A stretch of 64,000 nt of DNA from Dehalobacter sp. CP (GTDB taxonomy: Bacteria; Bacillota_B; Desulfitobacteriia; Desulfitobacteriales; Syntrophobotulaceae), in NCBI GenBank assembly GCA_009910795.1, contig VMEE01000016.1, forward strand, positions 74,278 through 138,277, written 5' to 3'. A program made the translations under genes and the position numbers. The notes beneath the pieces were generated by a model. That model had not been told where the DNA came from, made no database searches, and saw only the letters and a program-made list of their open reading frames with translations. Shown here piece by piece: positions 16,420 through 25,243 of this stretch (its first letter is position 1; the number at the start of each line of letters is the position of its first letter).

Positions 16420-18465
16420 TTATTCCCTCTCAAACTTATGATTGAGTTCTTTCTCAGATATCTGAATGACCGTAGGGCGGCCATGGGGACAGGAGTAAGG
16501 ATTATCTGCTCTGCCTAATTTTTGGATGATCTCATCCATTTCCTGAACCATTAAGCGCTCTTTGCCTTTGACAGCCGACCTGCAGGCCAGCATCATGATC
16601 CACTCTTCCAGAAGTTTCTCCAAGGATGGAGAAAAAGATGTGTTCAGGATTTCATCGATAAAGGCCTTGAACATCTTCCCCGGTGATTCCAGGTTATCCA
16701 GCAGCGGAATCCCTCGCAGAAAATACGTCCTGTCTCCGAAGTGTTCAAAAATGAAGCCCATTCCATGCAGTTCGTCAAAATGCGCAAGCAGGATCTGCTC
16801 CTCTTGAACCGTAAGCTCCACCGTTTCCGGAATTAAAAGGAGCTGGCTTGCTGTCTCACGTTGTTTGGCAAGCTGAAGCAGGCTTTCATATCTGATACGT
16901 TCATGGGCTGCATGCTGGTCTATAATATACAGATTCTTGTCGTCTGCAGCAAGAATATACAGATGAAAGACTTGTCCAACAGCTTTCAGTTCCAGGAATT
17001 TCGAGACGGTCTCCTTATCCTGCTGCAATGTCGGAGATACTTCAGCAATTCCGTCCGGGACGCTCTCCTGAATATTGTCCGTAATGCGCCCAAGATTGCG
17101 GTCCGGGATAATCTCTGGCTTACGGTCAGAAATTGTATCAGAAATACGCTCTGGAACCTGATTAGGCATACTATCTGGCATACCCCCGGATAATCTGTCA
17201 GAAATGTATTCTGTCTGGTCTGACTGCGGTTCAGACAGTTGTTCTTTAAGGTATGGGTAATGATGTTCTTTTATCTTCTCTACATCTCTGAAAGACTGAG
17301 TTTTGGGGATAATTGGTGTATCAGGATCGTACGCCGGAGAGCTTTGATCTGACCTATTCGGTTCCAGCGGCCGGTATAATATTTTGAGTTGTTCCCAGTG
17401 AGACGGACTGGATTCAGACGGAGCGGATTCTGAGGTCCTTGTTTTTCCCGTAAAGGAATATTTTCGCATTGGAAAACTGTCCAGAAGGTTTTTCCGGATA
17501 ACCTCCGTAATCTTCCTGCTCAATTCTTTTTCTTCTTTAAATTTGATTTCCAGTTTGGCGGGATGGACATTCACGTCATAATCCGAAGGAGGCAGGTTCA
17601 GCGAAATAACGCATACCGGATAGGTATTGGCGGGAATCAGTGTATGATAACCGTCTTTAATGGCCTGATTCATTAACTGGGAACGGATCACCCTGCCGTT
17701 AACAAAAAAGGTAAGACCGCTGCGTGACGACCTGACATGCTCCGGCATGCTGACATAACCGAAAATCTCAAGGCTTTCATCCTGGTAGGATATCGGCAGC
17801 ATTTTACGGGCAGCATCATTGCCACTGACGGCTGCTATGGCCTCGAGAAGACTGCCGTTTCCAGGCGTATGCAGTAAGATATTATTCGGGTGACGCAGGG
17901 AAAAAGCAACATCAGGTCTGGCTAGGGACAGTCTGCCGACCATGTCGGAAATCCAGCCAAACTCCGTAACGGCTGAACGCAGGAACTTGTGTCTGGCCGG
18001 TGTATTATAAAACAAGTCTTTAACAGTTACGACTGTACCCGGCGGGCATCCGATTTCCGTCATGGAAAGAAATGTGCCGCCCTCAACTTTTAATTCCTGT
18101 CCTGCAACATCATCCGGTGTCCGCGTCATAATACTCAATTTGGATACCGAAGCGATGCTCGGCAGCGCTTCTCCGCGAAATCCCAATGTTCTGAGGTCAT
18201 CGAGATCTGCAATTGCCGATATTTTACTGGTAGCATGCGGAAGAACTGCCAGACGCAAATCTTCGGCCAGAATTCCGGCGCCGTCGTCTTTCACTCTGAT
18301 TAGCGCTGTACCTCCGCCCTCTATACTGATATCTATTTTTCGGGCACCGGCATCCAGTGCGTTTTCAACCAGTTCTTTGACTACGGAAAGAGGCCTTTCC
18401 ACAACTTCGCCGGCTGCAATTTGATTAATGCAATGCTCATCAAGGAGCTTAATTCTAGCCACCAA
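16420..18465 (-). CDS. mutL: DNA mismatch repair protein MutL
   Basis: A 681-aa GHKL ATPase. The N-terminal motifs are IAAGEVVERP, ENALDAGA and DDGAGI, then LGFRGEALPSIASVSKL. The C-terminal endonuclease motif DQHAAHERIRYE, the ACRSAVK segment and CPHGRPT zinc motif are all present, so this is a nicking MutL as expected without MutH. The linker (codons near 17040-17230) is unusual: degenerate short repeats of the form ISDR-x-P-x-IPDR. The start is TTG 18465 or GTG 18462 behind GGGAGGTG; it overlaps the upstream deacetylase stop. Confidence 0.97.
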   Translation of the reverse strand: MVARIKLLDEHCINQIAAGEVVERPLSVVKELVENALDAGARKIDISIEGGGTALIRVKDDGAGILAEDLRLAVLPHATSKISAIADLDDLRTLGFRGEALPSIASVSKLSIMTRTPDDVAGQELKVEGGTFLSMTEIGCPPGTVVTVKDLFYNTPARHKFLRSAVTEFGWISDMVGRLSLARPDVAFSLRHPNNILLHTPGNGSLLEAIAAVSGNDAARKMLPISYQDESLEIFGYVSMPEHVRSSRSGLTFFVNGRVIRSQLMNQAIKDGYHTLIPANTYPVCVISLNLPPSDYDVNVHPAKLEIKFKEEKELSRKITEVIRKNLLDSFPMRKYSFTGKTRTSESAPSESSPSHWEQLKILYRPLEPNRSDQSSPAYDPDTPIIPKTQSFRDVEKIKEHHYPYLKEQLSEPQSDQTEYISDRLSGGMPDSMPNQVPERISDTISDRKPEIIPDRNLGRITDNIQESVPDGIAEVSPTLQQDKETVSKFLELKAVGQVFHLYILAADDKNLYIIDQHAAHERIRYESLLQLAKQRETASQLLLIPETVELTVQEEQILLAHFDELHGMGFIFEHFGDRTYFLRGIPLLDNLESPGKMFKAFIDEILNTSFSPSLEKLLEEWIMMLACRSAVKGKERLMVQEMDEIIQKLGRADNPYSCPHGRPTVIQISEKELNHKFERE

Positions 18466-19786
18466 ATGGATTCACCTCCCTGCCGTCCGTCCATAAATGG
18501 ACTTGATCTCTCAATTGATTTTGCAGTAGAACGGTTTTTTCCAATTTTTGAAAAGTCTCTGCCAGATCGTATCCGGCCTGTTCGCAATTGGGACATGCTT
18601 CAAACGGAATTCTGACAAGCACCGCTTTTTGAAAAGCCGACGGTTTTCGGGATATCATCAGCACCGTCCCCCCGCAATGACTGCATTTGCGGATGTATTC
18701 CCTGCGGTTTTCTTTAAATCCATCCGTATCATAATAAATACTTTTTTCGGAATATGCCCAGTCACCTGCCGGCAGAAACTGTTCTTTACGAAAAACCCAG
18801 GAAGGCCGGACAGCTTCATTCGTTCTTTTCAGATCGGTCAGAAAAGAACGAATCGTATCTCCGCCAATTTCAGTATGCTTAGGCTTCTGCGACTCCACCA
18901 CCCCGGAATAATCTTCTCCGGCCAGCGCCAAAAAAATAGCCATATTAATATAGGGCAGTGCGCCTTCAATCGCGTATCCGCCTTCCAGTACTGCAAGATC
19001 GGGCTTGATCATTTCAGTGATTTTGCCATAACCTCTAGCCGTCACATTCATTGAAGCCAACGGATCCGTGAAATGGTTGTCCTGTCCGGCGGAATTGATG
19101 ATCAGATCCGGTTTAAATGCTTCCACTGCAGGCATAATCCAGTTTTCCAGCGCATAGAGGAAACCTTCATCACCAACTCCCGGCAGAAGTGGGATATTCA
19201 GCACCGATCCCCAGGCATTCGGCCCACCTTTCTCTTCCGTAAATCCGGTTCCGGGAAATATGGTTCTGCCGTCCTGATGGATCGATATATATAAGACATT
19301 CGGATCATGATAAAAAATATCCTGCGTCCCATCACCGTGATGAACATCCGTATCTATGACAGCAATTTTTTTGATGCCGTATTTGGTCCGAAGAACATTA
19401 ATTAAAATAGCTTCATTATTTAGGGTACAGAATCCTCTGTTTCCCCAAACTGTCGCTCCGGAATGATGGCCAGGCGGACGTACCAGCGCAAAGCCGTTCG
19501 TAATTTCCTTTTTCATCAGCGCGTTGCCGAGTACGAGCGAACTTCCAACCGCAATCAGATGGGCATCGAGATTATGCTGCTGGAGATCCGGATAAATCGC
19601 CTGGGTTCGTAAAACATCAAAGAGATCCGCCACCCCGGGAGAGTATTGCCTGACCTGGGGAAGATCCATGATCCCTTCTTCAAAGATCTGTTCCTGGGTG
19701 TAAAGCAAGCGTTCTTCCCGTTCCGGATGGAATTCCCCAAGAGACCAGTCAAAAGCCGGAAAGAAGATAATTCCTGTCTTGTTCAT
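18455..19786 (-). CDS. Histone-deacetylase-family amidohydrolase with C-terminal zinc-ribbon-like tail
   Basis: A 443-aa protein. Residues 1 to about 310 form an arginase/deacetylase domain with RPPGHHS (His pair), DTDVHHGDGTQ (zinc ligands) and SAGQDNH. The enzyme should remove acyl groups from lysine or polyamine-like substrates, as AcuC and AphA do. About 120 further residues follow, with CSHCGG and CPNCEQ pairs about 40 residues apart, a likely zinc ribbon not usual in AcuC. It overlaps hyuA by 4 nt and mutL by 11 nt, so it is translationally coupled to both. Confidence 0.9.
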   Translation of the reverse strand: MNKTGIIFFPAFDWSLGEFHPEREERLLYTQEQIFEEGIMDLPQVRQYSPGVADLFDVLRTQAIYPDLQQHNLDAHLIAVGSSLVLGNALMKKEITNGFALVRPPGHHSGATVWGNRGFCTLNNEAILINVLRTKYGIKKIAVIDTDVHHGDGTQDIFYHDPNVLYISIHQDGRTIFPGTGFTEEKGGPNAWGSVLNIPLLPGVGDEGFLYALENWIMPAVEAFKPDLIINSAGQDNHFTDPLASMNVTARGYGKITEMIKPDLAVLEGGYAIEGALPYINMAIFLALAGEDYSGVVESQKPKHTEIGGDTIRSFLTDLKRTNEAVRPSWVFRKEQFLPAGDWAYSEKSIYYDTDGFKENRREYIRKCSHCGGTVLMISRKPSAFQKAVLVRIPFEACPNCEQAGYDLAETFQKLEKTVLLQNQLRDQVHLWTDGREVNPFGG

Positions 19787-21453
19787 GACCGTATCCTCCC
19801 AATGACTCCCGGCGGAACATGCATCGCACCTTTGACAATCTGGCCGACCGTATGATAATTCTCAACCAGCGGAAAATAATCAAAGATCTCTTTCTCCAGG
19901 TCACCTGTTTCTATTCCAAGGCCGACTGCCTGTTTTTGCGCTAATTCTTTCAAGAAATCTTCTACTTCCCGATGGGGTTTTTTGGGTCCGCTCCAAATAC
20001 CCTGCTCCCCGGTTTCCTCTATCCTGTAAATGGAGAACTTCGTATCCAGGTGGAGCGTCCAGGAAAAGGTTGGTTTAGCCATCGCTGCTCCGATCGCATT
20101 CGAGACTTCCGAGAATTCACTCAGAACCGTCCGCAGCTTCATCCTGTTCTCCAGCGCTGCTTCAAGCCCCGGTGCTCCTCCTCCGCTGAGCTGAATATAG
20201 AATTTAAATTCATCATGATGATGGATGACTTCCCAGACCTTATAGGCCGGCTCGGTTTTCCATTCCTCTAATAGCTGCTCAATGGCACGGGCAATTTTTT
20301 CAACCATTTTCTCAACGATGGTTTCTGCTGTCCGGCGCAGATCAGATGCTGTTCTTTGGTTCTCGGGAAGGAGCATGCCAAGCGCTTCTTCAGCCCGCTG
20401 CAGATCACCGTAATCCGTCAGATTTAGGTAGCGCAGTGCATCCGTAGGTGTCGGGCTGATTCCTCCTATGCAGTAGGCAGGACCTAAGCGGTGGTCGGCC
20501 AGCATAACCTCTCCCTGATCCAGACAGACAGCTGAATCCCCTCCAATAGAGACTGAACGCACAGCCAGCGAGCGGACATTCGTCAGGAAGGGTCCAATCT
20601 GCGCTCCATGGGTGCTGATTAACGGAGATCCGGATAATACCAGCCCTATATCGGTCGTGGTTCCACCGATATCGACAACGACATAGGATTCCTCCGGATT
20701 GCTCTGGGCGAGCGTTCCAAGTACACTTGCCGCCGGTCCGGAGTAAATCGACTCAACCGGTCTGATCTTTGCCAGCGGCAAGACCCCGCCATCTGCCTTT
20801 AGCACCCGGATCGGCGCCCGGCATCCCCTTGCCTCAACCGCCATCTTCAACTGATAAGCAAAATTCTGAAACAATTCTGTTGCGGCCAGGTTCAGATAAG
20901 TCGTCAGACTTCTGCGGTAGAAATTGGCCTGTCCGGACTGACTTCCGAGAGCCGTTGTAATTCCGGGCACCTCTCGATGCAAATAGGCCGCCAGCTGCTC
21001 CTCAAAGACATTGTTGCGATGGGAAAATTTACTGACAATGGCCGTAAGCGGCTTAACAGACTGTTTGTTCAATTTTTCAGCAAGCGTCTGCCACTCTGAT
21101 TTATCCGCTGGCACAACGACCCTTCCGCGATAATCCAAAACACCGGTTGAGACACTGTAATCCACGGGCCACGGCAATGAGGAAAGCTTCATGCCGGTCC
21201 CCGGAAAAAGGATCAGTTCGACCTTAGGCAGGTGTTTTTGCATAATTGCGTTCGTTACCAGCGTCGTACTGACGGTGATGGTTTCGATGTTTTTAGCCTT
21301 GGAAATTTGGAGATAATCCAGGGCGCTGATGATCGTGTTCAGAATGTCATCCTGATTGGTCGGAATTTTACCCTTGCGCTCGATCACGCCATTCGTAATC
21401 ATGACAGCATCGGTAAACGTTCCGCCCACATCGATGCCAATAAGGCTGGCCAT
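19783..21453 (-). CDS. Hydantoinase/oxoprolinase family protein (HyuA type)
   Basis: A 556-aa ASKHA-fold protein. IGIDVGGTFTDAV begins the nucleotide-binding region and VVVDIGGTTTDIGL is the second phosphate loop, as in HyuA and acetone-carboxylase beta subunits. No hyuB-like partner is adjacent, so the reaction is uncertain. The ATG at 21453 has GGAGGAG just upstream. An in-frame upstream extension is encoded by the structured repeat at 21496-21596 and is rejected. The leader transcribed from upstream would carry that repeat in its loop-forming orientation. Confidence 0.88.
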   Translation of the reverse strand: MASLIGIDVGGTFTDAVMITNGVIERKGKIPTNQDDILNTIISALDYLQISKAKNIETITVSTTLVTNAIMQKHLPKVELILFPGTGMKLSSLPWPVDYSVSTGVLDYRGRVVVPADKSEWQTLAEKLNKQSVKPLTAIVSKFSHRNNVFEEQLAAYLHREVPGITTALGSQSGQANFYRRSLTTYLNLAATELFQNFAYQLKMAVEARGCRAPIRVLKADGGVLPLAKIRPVESIYSGPAASVLGTLAQSNPEESYVVVDIGGTTTDIGLVLSGSPLISTHGAQIGPFLTNVRSLAVRSVSIGGDSAVCLDQGEVMLADHRLGPAYCIGGISPTPTDALRYLNLTDYGDLQRAEEALGMLLPENQRTASDLRRTAETIVEKMVEKIARAIEQLLEEWKTEPAYKVWEVIHHHDEFKFYIQLSGGGAPGLEAALENRMKLRTVLSEFSEVSNAIGAAMAKPTFSWTLHLDTKFSIYRIEETGEQGIWSGPKKPHREVEDFLKELAQKQAVGLGIETGDLEKEIFDYFPLVENYHTVGQIVKGAMHVPPGVIGRIRS

Positions 21454-21495
21454 GTTATCTCCTCCTTCTGTTATGATCTTTATTATATGGGGTTG

Positions 21496-21596
21496 GTCTG
21501 CGTAATCAGTAACGTTTTCGGCTATTGCGCCCTCCTTGGCGCAAAAAGCCGCGCTCCGCATCGTGCTACGCTGACACTGTTACTGATTACGCAGAC
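21496..21596 (-). repeat. Structured intergenic repeat, copy A
   Basis: A 101-nt element bounded by a perfect 18-bp inverted repeat (GTCTGCGTAATCAGTAAC at 21496-21513 and its complement at 21579-21596). Read on the minus strand it contains an inner hairpin TTGCGCC-AAGGAG-GGCGCAA flanked by CGGCT/AGCCG. The terminal arms differ in sequence from those of other copies yet remain fully paired. It lies 43 nt upstream of the hyuA start in the sense orientation. Confidence 0.9.
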
Positions 21597-21636
21597 AGTA
21601 TTATTTTAAATTATGTATTACTTTGGGTTTTGGCTG

Positions 21637-22242
21637 TTATACGACGTTTTCCCGGTCTTTGTTTTGCACATTCAATGGATCAAGAATCAACTCTTTAATG
21701 TCCTTATCATAGTCTGCGCTAATACAATGTAAGATGTACAGGGCTATCAAGATTAAATAATTAACTCCAACATTAGTCGTAATAATTTCTGTCCAATTTA
21801 AATTACTATCTACATGTGCGCCCCCGTCTTTTTCGGCAAATGTTTTAATAAGGTCTTTAACTGAATAATAATTCTTTGAGTCATACTGAATAATAATTTG
21901 ATTTACCCATTCACCTAACGCTACTGGCTTAGAGTTATCATCGAATAGATCATATACAGTTCTTCTTTCTCCATTTAAAAACTTATAGGGGTCAGTAATA
22001 TTCCCAAATGAAAGTAGAAGTGGTTCATCAACAACCTTGGGCAAAAGGGAATTGTCTTTACCGCGGTTAGAATCACATATCAGAATTCTTAGTTGCGTAG
22101 CAATTACGTTAATAAATGAATCTATTTCCAATCTGTGAACAAGAAAAAGGCTAACTTCTAGCATCTCTACGCACTGTGTGAACTTCTCAAAATGATTAAT
22201 ATCACTTCTTAGATATTGTTCCTTCTCTTTCTTTGGCTCCAT
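21637..22242 (-). CDS. Hypothetical AT-rich orphan protein flanked by inverted repeat copies
   Basis: A 201-aa protein I do not recognise. It is polar and mainly helical in appearance, with a hydrophobic segment near residues 158-172 (VGVNYLILIALYIL) and the run FAEKDGGAHVD near residue 138. GGGGAG precedes the ATG. Base use is clearly more AT-rich than mutS and hyuA on either side, which suggests acquisition. Copies A and B of the structured repeat flank it in opposite orientations, so the gene may have entered the mutS-hyuA junction together with them. Confidence 0.7.
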   Translation of the reverse strand: MEPKKEKEQYLRSDINHFEKFTQCVEMLEVSLFLVHRLEIDSFINVIATQLRILICDSNRGKDNSLLPKVVDEPLLLSFGNITDPYKFLNGERRTVYDLFDDNSKPVALGEWVNQIIIQYDSKNYYSVKDLIKTFAEKDGGAHVDSNLNWTEIITTNVGVNYLILIALYILHCISADYDKDIKELILDPLNVQNKDRENVV

Positions 22243-22474
22243 GACTACTCCCCATTCATATCAAATCTATTTAGACTTTCTTTCAAGGGAAATGTCGTAT
22301 GACAACATTTATCTGCAATACATTGATCCGAGTCTAAGTATATTCGTATATGTATAATGATAGATTATTTCTAGGCTGTTAGGCATTTCTTAAAGCTACA
22401 AATATCATTCATTAAAGGGAATCTACATTAAGACACATTCTGGCAAGAAAACTACTCTAACATGCTTGTAATTA

Positions 22475-22579
22475 GTCTGGGTGCCACAGTTCCGCGACAA
22501 GCGGAGCATGGAGTGCGCAGCGCGGCTTTTTGCGCCAGGGAGGGCGCAATAGCCGAAAGCGGTATTGTGGCACCCAGAC
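22475..22579 (+). repeat. Structured intergenic repeat, copy B
   Basis: A 105-nt element in the 448-nt gap between mutS and the orphan gene; nothing else is recognisable in the gap. Arms GTCTGGGTGCCACAGTTCCGC and GCGGTATTGTGGCACCCAGAC pair over 21 positions with one G-U and one mismatch. The inner hairpin is TTGCGCC-AGGGAG-GGCGCAA (22530-22549). It is inverted relative to copy A. The short GCTTGT/ACAGGC stem just outside the arms extends the pairing. Confidence 0.9.
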
Positions 22580-22690
22580 AGGCCACAAACAGGGTTATTC
22601 GTTGTCTAAAAAGGCCACAACATAATTACCGATTTATAGAAAGCTGAAAAGCCTCATCAAGATATATCAATCATCATTGCAGAAATGCCG

Positions 22691-25243
22691 TTAGATAATC
22701 TTCGTCGCCTTAACGCGGCTGACGAGATCATAGAGGTAATCCATCGCCTGACGCGGTGCAAGATTATCCAGATCCAGCTCTTCAAGCTCCTTAAATATCG
22801 GATGCGTGCTTTGGGTATCAAACAGTGACGGCTGCAGCATATTGGCATCGACAGCTTTCACAATCTTGCGCTGGGTCGGGGAATTTTCGAGTTCACCGAG
22901 AATGAGGGCTGCCCTTTTTAAGAGATGGGGCGGAAGGCCGGCAATCTTCGCCACATGAAGGCCATAGCTCCGGTCAGCCTTGCCGGGAAGTATTTTATGC
23001 AGGAAAACAACGTCGTCTCCCTGTTCCCTAACAGCCACATGCAGATTAAAAACTTCAGGATAACGTTCTTCCAATTCGGTTAGCTCATGGTAATGTGTCG
23101 CAAATAATGTTTTGGCTTTAATGTCGGTGTTTTCAACCAGATACTCGGCAATCGCCCAGGCCAGACTGAGACCGTCAAACGTGGCTGTTCCCCTGCCGAC
23201 TTCGTCTAGAATAATCAGACTGTCCGCCGTGGCATTTTTGAGGATATGGGCAACTTCGTTCATTTCGACCATAAATGTGCTTTGCCCTGCGGCCAGGTTA
23301 TCGGCGGCTCCTACCCGGGTAAAGATACAGTCGGCAATCGAAATGGCAGCCTTCTGGGCAGGCACGAAGCTGCCGACCTGGGCCATTAAAACAATCAGGG
23401 CTACCTGGCGCATATAGGTCGATTTCCCAGCCATATTGGGGCCGGTAATCAGAGCAAGGTGCTTATTACGGGTAAGATAAGTATCATTCGGAACAAACGT
23501 ATCACAGATTCTTTCCACAACCGGATGCCGTCCCTCAACAATATGAATGATCCCATCGGAACGTATTTCCGGTTTGACATAATTGTTCTGAATGGCGGTT
23601 CCAGCCAACGAGACAAAAACATCGATTTCAGCCAACGACTGGGCAGCATTAATGATCAGCAGCGAACAAGCCAGAACCTTGTCCCGAAGCACAGAAAACA
23701 GCTGATATTCGAGATCACTGAGTTTGTCCTGCGCAGTCAGGACGCGCTGCTCGTATTCCTTTAATTCCGGGGTGATGAATCGCTCGGCATTAACCAGCGT
23801 CTGTTTTCGCTGATAATCATTCGGAATCAAATGGGCATTCGCATTGGTGATTTCAATAAAGTACCCAAAGTTCTTATTAAAGCTGATCTTCAACGAACGG
23901 ATTTTGGTGCGTTCTCTTTCCTGATTTTCGAGGCGGGCAATCCATTCTTTGCCACCGGACGATATCGCCCGCAAACTGTCAATTTCTGCTGAATAGCCGT
24001 TCTGAATAATATTTCCGTCCTTCGGAGAGTACGGTGCTTCAGGATTTATGGCCGCAAGCAGTTCCTGCGCAAGGTCATCAAGCCCGGCCAGGGACGGCAG
24101 GTATTTAGCCAGCTTTTGAGAACCGTTGTCAGTGATGCAATCCCTGACCTTAGGCAGGCAGGATAACGTGCTGCCCAGCGCCAGCAGATCCCGGGGACTT
24201 GCTTTGCCAAGGGACAGTTTTCCAAGCAGCCTTTCCAGGTCATACACTGCTGTCAAAGCTTTTTGTATATCTTGGCGTAAAAAAGTATTCAGCGTTAACT
24301 CTTCGACGGAAGCCAACCGTTCATTAATGCTTTCAGGATCGCGTAAGGGTTGCTGCACCCAGTTTCTGAGCAGTCTGGCTCCAAAGGCCGTTTTGGTTAA
24401 ATTCAGGGTGGAAAATAAGGTCCCCTTCTCATCGCTGGTTCGCAGTGATTCGACAAGTTCAAGATTCCTTCTGGTCCATTTATCGAGAACCATTGCCGTA
24501 CTGCTTTGGCTCACCGAAATGCGCAGGATATGTTCCTGTCCCGAGTTGGGGATATTCTGACTGATATACTGCCAAAGTCCGGCGGCAGCTTTGCAGGCAA
24601 CCGGCATTTGCTGCAAAAGTTCTGCCTGCTTCTTAAATCTTTCACTAAGTTCAGCCGTCCTCAGGAACAAATTTTTTTCGATCGCTGTCAGATAATAATC
24701 CGTAAATAGTTTGGGCAGCATCACAATGTCCTTGGACAGGATAAGTTCGGAAGGTGCAATACGGTTTAATTCCGCCTGCAGTATCTGAATGGAAGGCGTC
24801 TCCATGATCCGGAAATCACCCGTTGTGATGTCGAGATAAGCGAGCGCCCACGTTTTCTCCTTATAGACACACGCCAGAAAGTTGTTCTTTGTTTCCGAGC
24901 TGATACTGTCCAGCGTACCCGGCGTCACAATCCGGACAATGTCTCTTTTGACAATTCCTTTACTGGCTTGAGGATCTTCCATTTGTTCACAAATGGCAAC
25001 TTTAAATCCGGCAGCGACCAATTTCAGAAGATAACCGTCCACGGCATGATGCGGAACTCCGCACATGGGTATTTTCTGGCCCTTGCCTGCGTCCCGCGCC
25101 GTTAGCACGATTTCCAGAACAGGAGCAGCTGTCTCGGCATCCTGGCCAAACATTTCATAAAAATCGCCAAGCCTGAAAAACAGGATCGTATCCGGTACCC
25201 TGTTCTTTATCTCTTGATATTGCTGCAGCATGGGTGTATTCAT
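22691..25243 (-). CDS. mutS: DNA mismatch repair protein MutS
   Basis: An 850-aa mismatch sensor. The mismatch-binding Phe-x-Glu is in RLGDFYEMFG near the N-terminus, Walker A is GPNMAGKSTYM, and Walker B/signature is ILDEVGRGTATFDG. CTTLFATHYHEL-type H-motif residues occur in LFATHYHEL. It overlaps miaB by 4 nt. Normally mutL follows mutS closely; here about 4.2 kb with the orphan gene, hyuA and the deacetylase intervene. Confidence 0.98.
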   Translation of the reverse strand: MNTPMLQQYQEIKNRVPDTILFFRLGDFYEMFGQDAETAAPVLEIVLTARDAGKGQKIPMCGVPHHAVDGYLLKLVAAGFKVAICEQMEDPQASKGIVKRDIVRIVTPGTLDSISSETKNNFLACVYKEKTWALAYLDITTGDFRIMETPSIQILQAELNRIAPSELILSKDIVMLPKLFTDYYLTAIEKNLFLRTAELSERFKKQAELLQQMPVACKAAAGLWQYISQNIPNSGQEHILRISVSQSSTAMVLDKWTRRNLELVESLRTSDEKGTLFSTLNLTKTAFGARLLRNWVQQPLRDPESINERLASVEELTLNTFLRQDIQKALTAVYDLERLLGKLSLGKASPRDLLALGSTLSCLPKVRDCITDNGSQKLAKYLPSLAGLDDLAQELLAAINPEAPYSPKDGNIIQNGYSAEIDSLRAISSGGKEWIARLENQERERTKIRSLKISFNKNFGYFIEITNANAHLIPNDYQRKQTLVNAERFITPELKEYEQRVLTAQDKLSDLEYQLFSVLRDKVLACSLLIINAAQSLAEIDVFVSLAGTAIQNNYVKPEIRSDGIIHIVEGRHPVVERICDTFVPNDTYLTRNKHLALITGPNMAGKSTYMRQVALIVLMAQVGSFVPAQKAAISIADCIFTRVGAADNLAAGQSTFMVEMNEVAHILKNATADSLIILDEVGRGTATFDGLSLAWAIAEYLVENTDIKAKTLFATHYHELTELEERYPEVFNLHVAVREQGDDVVFLHKILPGKADRSYGLHVAKIAGLPPHLLKRAALILGELENSPTQRKIVKAVDANMLQPSLFDTQSTHPIFKELEELDLDNLAPRQAMDYLYDLVSRVKATKII

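Noticed and set aside
21454..21561. N-terminal extension of hyuA reading MRSAAFCAKEG
   Set aside because: It is encoded by repeat copy A; the SD-supported ATG is at 21453.
22462..22647. A 61-aa plus-strand frame across repeat copy B, resembling one at 33201-33386 across copy C
   Set aside because: Similarity of the peptides comes only from the shared repeat sequence; neither has a ribosome site, and the flanks do not match.
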